Made by a program: the position numbers and the translations under genes. Shown piece by piece: positions 27,263 to 37,591 of a stretch of 61,147 nucleotides of DNA. The stretch lies in NCBI GenBank assembly GCA_016839515.1, contig JAEOUE010000207.1, positions 1-61,147 on the forward strand. The letters are read 5' to 3'. The first letter of the stretch is position 1, and each line of letters opens with the position of its first letter. The notes beneath the pieces were generated by a model. It made no database searches. It was not told where the DNA came from and saw nothing but the letters and a program-made list of their open reading frames with translations. Source of the stretch: Candidatus Hodarchaeum mangrovi. Its GTDB lineage: Archaea > Asgardarchaeota > Heimdallarchaeia > Hodarchaeales > Hodarchaeaceae.

Positions 27263-27700
27263 TTATCCTCCAATTTGTTTTTTAGTATCAATAATCAATC
27301 CAATCCTTTTGGCACTACGACTCATCTCTATTTCCATTAATCCTGTATTAGCCTTTGATTGTAGAACTATAACCAGAATACTAGATCGACCTGCCAAATA
27401 AAAGTAAACAGGTACTCTTATACTCTCTGTTATCATTTTATTATATTTAATTGATCTTGAACCACTTTGAAGCTCTTCCATTGTTTTAGAAATTATACTT
27501 TTAACCCAGCTACTTATAATCAATAGATTTTGGGAGAATTTTTCAGGGTGTCGAGTCTTTAAAACCTGTCCATCTAAACGAAAAAGTAATATTGCAATCA
27601 CATCTTCATATTCAGACAAATATGAAAGTTCTAAATCAAGAAAATTAAAAACTGATCTATTAAAAACAGTTTTTTCTGAAAATTTATTGGCTAGCGTCAT
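27263..27700 (-). CDS. Roadblock/LC7-domain protein
   Basis: 145 residues. The domain pattern is DVIAILLFRLDGQVLKT (first strands), a helix SSWVKSIISKTMEEL, then VPVYFYLAGRSSILVIVLQSKANTGLMEIEMSRSAKRIGLII, with the family's L-V-V-L...NxGL...R-A...I ending. Roadblock proteins dimerise and act as platforms or regulators of small GTPases and ATPases; Asgard genomes have many. Its start overlaps the KaiC-like gene by 17 bp, so they are probably made together and may interact. The first 30 residues are an unassigned extension. Confidence 0.78.
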   Translation of the reverse strand: MTLANKFSEKTVFNRSVFNFLDLELSYLSEYEDVIAILLFRLDGQVLKTRHPEKFSQNLLIISSWVKSIISKTMEELQSGSRSIKYNKMITESIRVPVYFYLAGRSSILVIVLQSKANTGLMEIEMSRSAKRIGLIIDTKKQIGG

Positions 27701-28445
27701 TTATTTTCAAACCTACGTTCAATTCAAAACTAATTGGTTGAGGAGTTTCAGAATGTGCGGAACCTCTAAATTTTCTAATCCTTAGTGTCCTGTTATATAA
27801 TCCCCCAAGTCCAATATGTTCAAGCTCAATGATTGAATCTGCTAGGAATAATGGTACCCGTGCAAGTGTTTCTCCAAAGCCCTTTTCAATTGTAATTACT
27901 GATGTACCAATTTTTCTTAAAGAAGTGAAAATTCTGTTAATTGCGTTTCTTTGTTGATTTACATCAGGAATTTCAAGTAAAAGAGGAGTTAAAGGATCGA
28001 TTGCTACCCGAATCCCACCTGAATAATGAGCTGATGTTTCCCGTATTACCTCTAAATATTTAGGTAATTCAGACATAAAAAATCTTAATCCGATCTCTCC
28101 AGAGGTAAGATTGGAATCTTCACTGAAAGCAACTTGAAATTGAAGAGTACCTCGTTTATATTTATCCTCAAAAGATGATAAACCGATTTCACGACAGTCT
28201 CTTAGCACTGAATCCAAATTTTGTTCTAAAGTCACATATAGTGCGGGAGAATTAAGGTCTTGAGAACAATATTGCCAACAAAAGGTTGACTTCCCACATC
28301 CAGGATCTGCAATAATAACATTCACTGAGTTTTCGCGGAAACCACCATATACTAACGTGTCAAAACCTGGTACACCACTTTGGATGCGATTGGAGTTTTG
28401 AACTTTCATTTTGTTAAATAATTTTTGCAAAAAGTTACACCTCAT
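27684..28445 (-). CDS. KaiC/RadA-superfamily ATPase, single domain
   Basis: 253 residues with one RecA-like core: GVPGFDTLVYGGFRENSVNV (the entry loop of KaiC/GvpD-like proteins), IIADPGCGKST as Walker A (46-54), ALYVTLEQ with the catalytic glutamate, and GGIRVAIDPLTPLLL as Walker B. The length and single domain resemble ArlH or archaeal KaiC-like regulators rather than the RadA recombinase, which needs extra DNA-binding parts. It overlaps a roadblock gene, suggesting an ATPase-roadblock signalling pair. An inner ATG at 28409 is an alternative start. Confidence 0.82.
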   Translation of the reverse strand: MRCNFLQKLFNKMKVQNSNRIQSGVPGFDTLVYGGFRENSVNVIIADPGCGKSTFCWQYCSQDLNSPALYVTLEQNLDSVLRDCREIGLSSFEDKYKRGTLQFQVAFSEDSNLTSGEIGLRFFMSELPKYLEVIRETSAHYSGGIRVAIDPLTPLLLEIPDVNQQRNAINRIFTSLRKIGTSVITIEKGFGETLARVPLFLADSIIELEHIGLGGLYNRTLRIRKFRGSAHSETPQPISFELNVGLKINDASQ

Positions 28446-28452
28446 GACATAA

Positions 28453-28947
28453 TTAGGATTTTAAGAATTTAAATGGGGAATTAGGGTTGTTAAAAAAATT
28501 TAGTTTGATTAACCGATTAACTGAAGGTAAATTATTTTTGAAAAAACTAATCAAAATTAAAGAATCTTTAAAATAGCTTTTAAAGGTCTTAATACGTTTA
28601 TGTTTTTTAATAAACTCTAATGAAATAATTTTACTTTTTTTAAGTGAAAATGTGTCTATTTTTGTTTCGATGAGAAAAAATGGAAACACAAAATTAATGA
28701 AATAAACCCATTTTGACAACAAATAAAGGATGAATAAGTCGATTATTATCCTTGAATGAAGCATAATTATTAATTTTTGACTTAATCCGAGAAAAAATAA
28801 GCTTGCAATAAAAATCCTTGAAAGTACTGTATTAAAAATCCCTATTTTTTCTAAAATAAGAAAATCAAGTGATCTGCTTCTTTCGATTGGTTTCATCCTA
28901 AATAATTCCACCAATCGAAAATATTCCTTTACTAAATATAATCTCAC
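28453..28947 (-). CDS. Possible small basic membrane protein (164 aa)
   Basis: The open frame has two likely membrane segments (about 43-63 and 70-95, rich in I, L and F) and a very basic second half (KKSKIISLEFIKKHKRIKTFKSYFK). It ends 7 bp before the KaiC-like gene in the same direction, which favours a real gene, but K/I/F/L-rich frames arise easily in such AT-rich DNA and nothing in it is recognisable. Confidence 0.4.
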   Translation of the reverse strand: MRLYLVKEYFRLVELFRMKPIERSRSLDFLILEKIGIFNTVLSRIFIASLFFLGLSQKLIIMLHSRIIIDLFILYLLSKWVYFINFVFPFFLIETKIDTFSLKKSKIISLEFIKKHKRIKTFKSYFKDSLILISFFKNNLPSVNRLIKLNFFNNPNSPFKFLKS

Positions 28948-29015
28948 TAAAATCTTTAATCTTTGAACAACTTGGGACCTTATAAAAAGAACTTGTAAAA
29001 TTCTACTGATGATAA

Positions 29016-29231
29016 ATGAAGATTAATAAAAAACTGCTCAATCGATTATCATTCCTTAATAAAAGGATGAAAACTGACAAAAGAGGGTCTCCTCTAGTTG
29101 AAGAAGGGATATTAATCGGATTAGGTTTATTCGGGTTCCTCTTAATATTATCCATTGTTACTGGGGTTCTTGATTGGCTTTTACTTAATGCTGATAAATT
29201 ATTATCTGAATTAACTTCATTATTTCCTTAA
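29016..29231 (+). CDS. Type IV pilin-like small protein with class III signal
   Basis: 71 residues. A basic leader ends in DKRG, followed by SPLVEEGILIGLGLFGFLLILSIV: the K-R-G cleavage site with a glutamate at +5 and a long hydrophobic helix is the pattern of archaeal pilins and archaellins processed by a PilD/ArlK-type peptidase. A short tail (LLNADKLLSELTSLFP) follows, so the mature subunit would be about 47 residues, close to Flp/Tad-type pilins. It could be the filament subunit of the Tad-like locus 9 kb away; this is inference. Confidence 0.62.
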   Translation: MKINKKLLNRLSFLNKRMKTDKRGSPLVEEGILIGLGLFGFLLILSIVTGVLDWLLLNADKLLSELTSLFP

Positions 29232-29335
29232 AGTATGGAAAATTAAATCCTAAAATCAAAAAAAATAACCAGAGACTTCCTTTCTTCAAATTAATCTTAA
29301 TTCTGTCTAATTTTTAATCCCAGATAATTAGTTTA

Positions 29336-29410
29336 TGGACCGAGTGGGATTTGAACCCACGACCTCCTGGATGCAAACCAGGCGCTACTACCAAGCTGAG
29401 CTATCGGCCC
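29336..29410 (-). tRNA. tRNA-Ala(TGC)
   Basis: Acceptor GGGCCGA/TCGGTCC with the G3-U70 pair that identifies alanine tRNA, D arm AGCTCAGCTTGGTAGTAGC, anticodon arm CCTGG-TTTGCAT-CCAGG (TGC), T arm GTGGG-TTCAAAT-CCCAC, A73. There is no intron and no encoded CCA. Confidence 0.95.
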
Positions 29411-29455
29411 AAAGATTCAATTCCAGAACAAAAACCTTTTCTTTTTAAATATGTT

Positions 29456-30022
29456 TCAATCTTCTTCTAAAGGTGGTTCCTTCCAGATTCTTAGCGGTCT
29501 TTGCTTAGATTGAAACCGAATTTGTTCAAGATAACGATAAACCGTACTATGTCTTGAACCTTGAATAAGTTGTAGAATCGCCTCTTTAGCATAATTGATT
29601 TCCTCTAAGTTACCAATTAATGCAACTTGATTTCCAAAGACAGAAACATGTGTATCGGTACTAGTTTCTATAATATTACGCGTTTTTCCTTTTTCTCCTA
29701 TTATCCGAGATTTAATTCTTTTAATATTATTTTTGGTCCCTTCTAAGTCAATTGTTTCTAAAAAAATATCATCATCAAGGAGATAAAGAGCTTTTTCTGC
29801 ACTAAAACCCTTACCGATTGCTTTTACAATATCTCGGGCTTTTAAAACAAGCGTGGGATCTGTAGTATCAGGGGTTGATTTAATTATTACTGAACCATCA
29901 TCACTATTTACTAAAATACTTACCTGAGTAATAGATTCTATATCAGACTTTGTTTCTCCTTTTTTACCTATTAAAACCCCAATTCGTGATTTAGGAATTC
30001 GGATATGGCTATCAATTACCAT
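29456..30022 (-). CDS. KH-domain ribosome-assembly protein (Dim2/Pno1-like)
   Basis: 188 residues with two KH domains: IPKSRIGVLIGKKGETKSDIESIT near residue 8 (GxxG loop GKKG) and KSRIIGEKGKTRNIIETST near 104 (loop GEKG). The tail (YRYLEQIRFQSKQRPLRIWKEPP) is typical of archaeal Dim2/Krr1-like proteins, which bind pre-16S rRNA near its 3' end and help the final cleavage. It lies 16 bp after the RIO1 gene, the usual archaeal pairing, since the two act together in small-subunit maturation. Confidence 0.88.
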   Translation of the reverse strand: MVIDSHIRIPKSRIGVLIGKKGETKSDIESITQVSILVNSDDGSVIIKSTPDTTDPTLVLKARDIVKAIGKGFSAEKALYLLDDDIFLETIDLEGTKNNIKRIKSRIIGEKGKTRNIIETSTDTHVSVFGNQVALIGNLEEINYAKEAILQLIQGSRHSTVYRYLEQIRFQSKQRPLRIWKEPPLEED

Positions 30023-30037
30023 TTTTTGCGCCTCTGA

Positions 30038-30868
30038 TCAAGTAATTTCTATATCAGGAAAGTCACGGGTTAATGACTCAAAAACTTCATTCTCCAATGG
30101 AACTGGAATACCTTTTGAAGAAAATGCATATAAGATATTTTCGATATCTCTTTGAAGGAATTCTAAAGCCCTTGGATGTGATGTTAGAACACTTTGACTC
30201 ATATCAATAAAATAAGGTTTATCATGATGAATGATAATATTATAGGCAGAAAGGTCAGCATGGATAAGATTAGCGTTCAATACAAGCCTTTCCATTTGTA
30301 CGAGTATTAATTCTAACATCTCTTTTGTAAATGCCTTGGGATAATCTTTCAATAGGGGTGAGGGAGTTCCATCCTCTCCCAAAAGTTCCATGAGGAGCAT
30401 ATTATTTCTTACCAGGATTGGTTTTGGTACATTAATATTAGCTTGAACACATCTTAAAAGATTCTTATATTCTTTATCAGCCCAAAGATTGATAATTTTT
30501 CTAATATTTTTACTCTTTTTATGAAATCTAACATCTCCAGAAACATAGTCAATAATTCTCTTAAAATTCAGTGTACTAGTTCTAAAGATTTTAATTACAA
30601 TTGGTGAGGATACTCCAGATTCTTTTACCATTTCAGTGCCTTTTGAACCTAATAACGCTAAAAAAACTCCAGACTCTTTTCCAGAAGCTATAGTACCAGT
30701 TATTTGATCGATTATACGCAATGATTGAAGTTTTTTAATCTGTTTTGCTGTATTTAAATCAATGACAGCACTCACAGTTTCATAATCTTCTTTTTTTTTT
30801 CTCTTCTTTCTCCATCGATCTTCTTTATCTTCTAATTTTTCCCATATTCTTTTGTCGTTTATTTTCAT
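30038..30868 (-). CDS. rio1: RIO1-type atypical serine kinase/ATPase
   Basis: About 277 residues from ATG 30868. Kinase landmarks: TGTIASGKESGVFLA (the RIO P-loop-like GKEA/S loop), VIKIFRTSTLNFKRI (catalytic lysine), LLMELLGEDGTPSPLL, HADLSAYNIII (catalytic loop Asp) and YFIDMSQSV (metal-binding Asp; the D-M/V-S-Q-S-V form is the RIO1 signature). RIO1 helps release assembly factors from the late small subunit. The longer frame from 30907 would overlap csl4 by 83 bp; ATG 30868 cuts this to 44 bp. Confidence 0.92.
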   Translation of the reverse strand: MKINDKRIWEKLEDKEDRWRKKRKKKEDYETVSAVIDLNTAKQIKKLQSLRIIDQITGTIASGKESGVFLALLGSKGTEMVKESGVSSPIVIKIFRTSTLNFKRIIDYVSGDVRFHKKSKNIRKIINLWADKEYKNLLRCVQANINVPKPILVRNNMLLMELLGEDGTPSPLLKDYPKAFTKEMLELILVQMERLVLNANLIHADLSAYNIIIHHDKPYFIDMSQSVLTSHPRALEFLQRDIENILYAFSSKGIPVPLENEVFESLTRDFPDIEIT

Positions 30869-31478
30869 CTCGATGGGACACCGGTTTATAAATGATAGGT
30901 TTGCCATAATTTCTAGAGGTAATTCTAGGTTGAATTAATCCACAATTTGGGCATTCTAATAAATCTTGCCTTTTATATTCTATTTCTTGACCACAATGAT
31001 TACAAAATGCTATTATAACACCTAAACCAGATCCTACTAGACCAACAGATAATGGAGTTGATGTTCGAATAATTTTTACTGCTAGCCAATCACCTGGTCT
31101 AGCAACTTCATACATATTCCTAACATAATGTTTTGACGCCTCAGAAACATGAAGAATCGCATTTACAGGTAGAGGTATATTTATATTGTTAACATAATGC
31201 AAGTTAAGGGAAGCAACTTGCTTTTTAACAAATTCTACACGACCAATCCCAATATCTCCTACATTTATTTGTAAGTACCTTTTCTTAGGTACAATGGAAA
31301 TTTTATGTTTCTTACGATCCGTAACAATATTCCCGAGTAGAGATGAAAAAATTTCTCCTTCTTCTTCAAAACAAGTTTCATCAGGTAAAAATTCTTCTAT
31401 AATTGCAATTTTTTCCCCTGGTACAACTATTTCATTATGACTTTGATAATCATCTTTTTTACTCATTTCCTTTCCCAA
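30825..31478 (-). CDS. csl4: Exosome RNA-binding subunit Csl4
   Basis: 217 residues: an amino-terminal beta domain (VVPGEKIAIIEEFLPDETCFEEEGEIFSSLLG), an S1-type domain in the middle (VGDIGIGRVEFVKKQVASLNLHY...LHVSEAS...VRNMYEVARPGDWLAVKI) and a zinc ribbon with CNHC and CPNC near 157-177. This is the cap subunit of the archaeal exosome that gathers RNA for the Rrp41/42 core. A second ATG at 31466 is an alternative start. It leads the csl4-rio1-dim2 operon. Confidence 0.92.
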   Translation of the reverse strand: MGKEMSKKDDYQSHNEIVVPGEKIAIIEEFLPDETCFEEEGEIFSSLLGNIVTDRKKHKISIVPKKRYLQINVGDIGIGRVEFVKKQVASLNLHYVNNINIPLPVNAILHVSEASKHYVRNMYEVARPGDWLAVKIIRTSTPLSVGLVGSGLGVIIAFCNHCGQEIEYKRQDLLECPNCGLIQPRITSRNYGKPIIYKPVSHRDENKRQKNMGKIRR

Positions 31479-31604
31479 ATAGCCATTCTAAAGGTTCATT
31501 ATTAACTCTAACCACTATGATCAATAGATAAAAATTTGATTTAATTTCATAATGGAATGCAGTATTAAGTCTATCTAAAATTGTTTTGATTAAAATAATT
31601 AAAA

Positions 31605-32300
31605 TCATACATTTGTCTTTAAAATCCTGAATATATCAATTCTAACGATATGTTTCTCTTTATGGTGAAATATCATACTTGGAAGTAAAGAGAATTCAAC
31701 AGTTGACACAATCGACACATCCATATTGTTATTCCCTCCCATCTGAAAAATTCTCTTTCTAGTTCTAAAATTTGATTTATGAATTGAAATTATTGTACTA
31801 GCAAATGTCATTGCTTTTATTAAGAATATAAAATCTATTTTTCTTCTTTTTGTCCCGAATGGAGGATTCATAATACATGTTTGGAATTTTTTACCCCAAT
31901 TAAATGCTTCTAAGAATTCAATTGATGTGACCAATGAGTCAACTTCGAGTTTTTCTTTATGTGCAACTTGTAACATATGTTTAACACTTATTTCGTCAAT
32001 ATCTACACCTAAGACTTTTTTTGTTATATATTTCCTTAAAGGAAGGGTAAATCTTCCAGTTCCACATCCTAAATCTACAATTGATTTATTCTCTAAATAT
32101 TTCCATTGAGAAATAAATATAAAAGCGATAAGATCACTTGGAAGACTATATTGCTCCAGAATTACTTTTGGGTATTGAAATTCTTGAATAGTTGATATAA
32201 AATTAGATATCTGTTCAAGTTTCCTTTGCTTTTCTACGGTCCATCTTAATTCTTGCGAAGATAGAATTTTAAAATTTTTATTAACCAAGTTCAACTCCAC
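31605..32300 (-). CDS. METTL5-like rRNA N6-adenine methyltransferase
   Basis: 231 residues. KSIVDLGCGTGRFTLPL is the SAM-binding loop (residues about 76-92), VLGVDIDE the acidic strand end, and MNPPFGTKRR the catalytic NPPF motif of N6-adenine methyltransferases; the NPPFGTK form followed by ...ISIHKSNFR is characteristic of METTL5. In eukaryotes METTL5 methylates one adenine in 18S rRNA near the decoding centre. Position beside csl4/rio1/dim2 and uS12 suits an rRNA target. Unlike eukaryotes, no TRMT112-type partner gene is nearby. Confidence 0.85.
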   Translation of the reverse strand: MELNLVNKNFKILSSQELRWTVEKQRKLEQISNFISTIQEFQYPKVILEQYSLPSDLIAFIFISQWKYLENKSIVDLGCGTGRFTLPLRKYITKKVLGVDIDEISVKHMLQVAHKEKLEVDSLVTSIEFLEAFNWGKKFQTCIMNPPFGTKRRKIDFIFLIKAMTFASTIISIHKSNFRTRKRIFQMGGNNNMDVSIVSTVEFSLLPSMIFHHKEKHIVRIDIFRILKTNV

Positions 32301-32355
32301 TTATCTATCCTCACGTATGAGTTGAAAATCCTAAATGCAAAAAGGATTAAGAAAA

Positions 32356-32799
32356 TTAACGCATTTTCTTCTCTCTTTTTCCAGAGAGCATTGCATCGAG
32401 ACTAACTCCATTGATGTGAACAACACGATATCTAACACCAGGAAGGTCTCCAATGGCTCCACCTTTAGCCCCTCCAATGCCTTCAATAGAAACTTCATCA
32501 TGTTCATCAATATATAGCAGACCTCCATCGCCAGGTATGAATGCTGTAACCTGTTTCCCATTTTTAATTAATTGAACACGAATGCATTTCCTGATTGCGG
32601 AGTTAGGTTGTTTTGATTCAATACCTACTTTTTCAATCACAATACCCCTTGCTTGAGGGGCTCCCTCGAGGGGGTCATATTTTTCTTTAAGACGAAGAAT
32701 TTTTCGTTTATATGCAGTACTCTTCCAACGGAATTTCTTTCTTTTGCGAACTAACTTACTTGCAGCAAATTCTCCTCGGGGGGATTTAAGTCCTGTCAT
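32356..32799 (-). CDS. rpsL: Small-subunit ribosomal protein uS12
   Basis: 147 residues, the archaeal/eukaryotic form (eukaryotic RPS23-like). Landmarks: [60 protein letters not shown] with the decoding-centre PNSA loop, and [18 protein letters not shown]. It belongs to the minus-strand rpoA1-rpoA2-eL30-nusA-uS12 string but lacks the usual following uS7, which lies 24 kb away. Confidence 0.97.
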   Translation of the reverse strand: MTGLKSPRGEFAASKLVRKRKKFRWKSTAYKRKILRLKEKYDPLEGAPQARGIVIEKVGIESKQPNSAIRKCIRVQLIKNGKQVTAFIPGDGGLLYIDEHDEVSIEGIGGAKGGAIGDLPGVRYRVVHINGVSLDAMLSGKREKKMR

Positions 32800-32940
32800 T
32801 TTTATGCACCTACATCTATATTTCGACTAATTATTAATTTTACAATAAATTCTATTAGTAATTTTAGGAACTAACATTAATTACTATTTTTTACTTGAGT
32901 TTTATGAAGGATTGTATTTTTTATATAACTGGGCAGTTTA

Positions 32941-33381
32941 TCATGTTGCCTCGCGAAGCTCTACATGATCAATTCCAAAATGCCTTTTCAGGAGTAATCG
33001 AGAACGGTGAATATTTCTACCGTTTTTTCCAATAGCTTTTCCCTTTTCCTTAGAAACAACAGTTACAACGACAACTTTTTCACCAGCTCTCTTTAAAATT
33101 TCTACACTTTTAGTTTTGGCTGGTGCTAAAGTGTTTGAAACAAAATCTTCAAGTTTATTAGAATATTCTACAATATCAATTTGTTTTTGGAAATATTCTC
33201 TTAAACGTCTTATTGTGGTACCTCCGCGTCCTATTACTTTTCCAGTGTCGTGTCTTTTCACTACGAAAATCACACGACTCCCTTCTTTATCCCAAATACA
33301 ATCTACAGCTAAAGCTCCAGTGAAACCTTCAAGTTTAGATATAAATTGAAGCTCTTCTTGGGACATTCGAATATTTGACAC
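32941..33381 (-). CDS. nusA: NusA-like KH transcription factor
   Basis: About 146 residues, the short archaeal NusA made of two KH domains without the bacterial S1 part. Landmarks are IFVVKRHDTGKVIGRGGTTIRRLRE and VVVTVVSKEKGKAIGKNGRNIHRSRLLLKRHF, each with a GxxG loop. GTG 33381 is preferred because the family normally starts a few residues before the TTEEL/SQEEL helix; TTG 33396 and ATG 33366 are alternatives. It lies between eL30 and uS12 as in most archaea. Confidence 0.93.
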   Translation of the reverse strand: MSNIRMSQEELQFISKLEGFTGALAVDCIWDKEGSRVIFVVKRHDTGKVIGRGGTTIRRLREYFQKQIDIVEYSNKLEDFVSNTLAPAKTKSVEILKRAGEKVVVVTVVSKEKGKAIGKNGRNIHRSRLLLKRHFGIDHVELREAT

Positions 33382-33396
33382 TAGTAAACATCCCAA

Positions 33397-34900
<1,504 letters not shown>

Positions 34901-34903
34901 CTA

Positions 34904-37591
34904 TTACTTCTCCTCTGAGGATAAAACTTCCTCAATAATAGCATCAATATCAACAGGTCTTCCATGGTAAGATTTCATAGGATCTACTCCATCTTCCCCA
35001 TATTTTAGTTGAACAACATCTCCCTCCGTTGTTCGAACGATTATATCGTAATTTACATGGAGGTCTTGTAAAGCATTTACTAACCTTCTTTGCAGATATC
35101 CACTTGTTGAAGTTCGAACTGCTGTGTCTACTAATCCTTCGCGACCTCCCTGAGCATGGAAGAAGAATTCGGTAGGAGAAAGGCCGGAACGATAATTTGA
35201 ACGGACAAATCCACGAGCAATAGGTCCAATATCATTCTTTTCAAAGTGTGGTAACGCTCTTTTACGGTATCCTCTCAAAATTCTTTCTCCACGAATAGAT
35301 TGCTGTCCAACACATGCAGCCATCTGAGCGATATTTAATTGAGTACCTTTAGCTCCAGTTGATGCCATAACAACAGCTGTATTCGATATTCCCATGTAAT
35401 CATTGGCTATACTTCCGGCACCATCTCTTGCTTTTGCTAGGACACTCATAATTCGCATTTCTAGCGTTTCTTCAAGTGATTTACCTGGGAGAGGTTCTAA
35501 TTCTCCTTTACGATATGATCCAATCATTTCATGAGCAGAATTCTCTTTTTCTTCAATTAGGGCACGTATTCTCCGCTTTCCTTCTTCGGGAATATTTACA
35601 TTTGAGTACCCTAAGCTAAATCCTTCGTGAGACAAGAATTCTAGTAGCATTTGAGTAAGGGAATCTAAGAATTCACGTGCACGATCGCTTCCATGATCTT
35701 TAACTACAACATGTAATACACTTTCTGATTCATCTGCTCCAATAGCTCGTCGATCAATAACCCCAGATAATAATTGTCCACCTCTGATATACACATAACT
35801 ATCAAACTCGCAAAGTTCTCCCTTACAAACATCATGCTTACGACATGTTCTAGATTTTGAGGTTACATTGACATCTGGTGGTAACAATAAACTAAAAACT
35901 TGTTTTCCAGTCCAAAGTTCTTTAGGATGTTGTACCGCAGGTAAAGGAAGTTCTCTTTCATAATTTCCCGCTAATAGAAGCTGCCATACATCCTCTTTAG
36001 TAATTAATGTTTTCTTACGTGTTAAAAGAAATGCTGCTGAGACATAATCATGTAAAGCACCAATTATAGGGCCACCATACCTAGGAGAAAGAATTTGTTC
36101 CTGAACTCTCATTAAAACTCTAGTTTCTGCCCGTGCTTCTTCACTCTGAGGGACATGAAGATTCATCTCATCTCCATCAAAATCAGCGTTATAGGGGGTA
36201 CATACACATAGATGAAGTCTAAAGGTTTTATAGGGCATAACTCGTACTTCATGAGCCATTATTGACATTCGATGTAATGAAGGTTGTCGATTAAATAACA
36301 CCATATCTCCATCCCTTAAATGTCGTTCAACAATAAATCCTTGATCAATCATTTCAGCGGTATTATTAAGATCACCAACAAATCTGAGATCTATTCTTTT
36401 TCCATCTGGTCTAATGATATAATTTGAACCTGTTTTAGATACCCCAGTTTTTTCATCAATCTCAGGATTTGGACCATTCATAACTAACTCTTTCATCTCT
36501 TCAATATTCCATTCTGTTACTCTCTCTGGAACAGTAAGGATCTTAGCTATTTGTTCAGGCACACCAACTTCATTGATAGAGATATTAGGATCTGGAGAGA
36601 CAACTGTTCGTGCTGAAAAATCTACACGTTTACCTGATAGATTTCCTCTGAAACGCCCTTCTTTTCCACGAAGGCGTTGTGTAAGAGTTCTCAATGCTCT
36701 TCCCGACCGATGTCTGGCAGGGGGAATGCCTGCTACCTCATTATCCATGAAAGTAGTGACATGATATTGTAAAAGTTCCCATAGATCTTCTACTATTAAT
36801 TGTGGAGCTCCTGCTTCAATATTTTCTCTCAGTCTTTGATTTATGCGAATAATATCTACTAATTTATGAGTGAGATCGTCTTCACTTCTCACACCAGATT
36901 CTAAAGTAATTGATGCACGTACTGATACAGGAGGAACTGGAAGGACAGAAAGTATCATCCATTCAGGTCGAGAATGCTGTGCATCTATACCAAGAAGATA
37001 AAGATCTTGGGTTACAATTCCTTCAAACCTTTTTTGAATTTCTGTGGGGGTAATTCTTACCGAGCCTTCGGGTGTCTCCTCATAAAAGCTTGTTGGTTTC
37101 TCATACTTGATTTTATACTGAGTTTGCTCACAATGTGGACACTCTGACCTTTTTCTAGCCTCTTTAACAACATCTTTATATAAATCAGAGACAAGCTTTA
37201 GGTCTTCTTCTTGTTCTGCTTTTTCAATCGCGTGATGGTATCTTCTGATTGTTAGAGGATCAAGAAGAATTCTTGAACACGCACGACAAGAGGTTCGAAG
37301 AAGCTTATAGATAATTGACTTTGCATAACCGACATGGATTACAGGTCTGGCAAGCTCAATCATGCCAAAATGTCCAGGACATTCTCCCACTTGATTTCCA
37401 CAGGTTTTACAACGTTGACCAGGCTCAATTGTACCTAATCTACGATCTATTAATCCACCCTCAATAGGGGTTCCATCTTCGTTATAGGTATCAGCAGTTA
37501 TAATTTTAGTAACAGCCATTTTCCGAATTTCGTCTGGTGAAAGAATTCCAAATTGAATTTGATTAATTTTTTTCAGCTCTGGTGTCCACAT
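34904..37591 (-). CDS. rpoA1: RNA polymerase subunit Rpo1N (A')
   Basis: 895 residues. It has the clamp zinc site (CKTCGNQVGECPGHFG near residue 60), a second zinc motif (CRAC...CPHC), the lid/rudder region with RLRGKEGRFRGNLSGKRVDFSARTVVSPDP, FNRQPSLHRMS, and NADFDGDEMN at about 468-477, whose three aspartates hold the catalytic magnesium. The usual upstream rpoH and rpoB genes are absent; a 507-bp intergenic region precedes it instead. A TATA-like ATTTAAAAT lies about 60 bp upstream. Confidence 0.98.
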   Translation of the reverse strand: MWTPELKKINQIQFGILSPDEIRKMAVTKIITADTYNEDGTPIEGGLIDRRLGTIEPGQRCKTCGNQVGECPGHFGMIELARPVIHVGYAKSIIYKLLRTSCRACSRILLDPLTIRRYHHAIEKAEQEEDLKLVSDLYKDVVKEARKRSECPHCEQTQYKIKYEKPTSFYEETPEGSVRITPTEIQKRFEGIVTQDLYLLGIDAQHSRPEWMILSVLPVPPVSVRASITLESGVRSEDDLTHKLVDIIRINQRLRENIEAGAPQLIVEDLWELLQYHVTTFMDNEVAGIPPARHRSGRALRTLTQRLRGKEGRFRGNLSGKRVDFSARTVVSPDPNISINEVGVPEQIAKILTVPERVTEWNIEEMKELVMNGPNPEIDEKTGVSKTGSNYIIRPDGKRIDLRFVGDLNNTAEMIDQGFIVERHLRDGDMVLFNRQPSLHRMSIMAHEVRVMPYKTFRLHLCVCTPYNADFDGDEMNLHVPQSEEARAETRVLMRVQEQILSPRYGGPIIGALHDYVSAAFLLTRKKTLITKEDVWQLLLAGNYERELPLPAVQHPKELWTGKQVFSLLLPPDVNVTSKSRTCRKHDVCKGELCEFDSYVYIRGGQLLSGVIDRRAIGADESESVLHVVVKDHGSDRAREFLDSLTQMLLEFLSHEGFSLGYSNVNIPEEGKRRIRALIEEKENSAHEMIGSYRKGELEPLPGKSLEETLEMRIMSVLAKARDGAGSIANDYMGISNTAVVMASTGAKGTQLNIAQMAACVGQQSIRGERILRGYRKRALPHFEKNDIGPIARGFVRSNYRSGLSPTEFFFHAQGGREGLVDTAVRTSTSGYLQRRLVNALQDLHVNYDIIVRTTEGDVVQLKYGEDGVDPMKSYHGRPVDIDAIIEEVLSSEEK

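Noticed and set aside
32331-32561. 76-aa minus-strand frame and its plus-strand counterpart
   Set aside because: Both lie inside uS12 in other phases.
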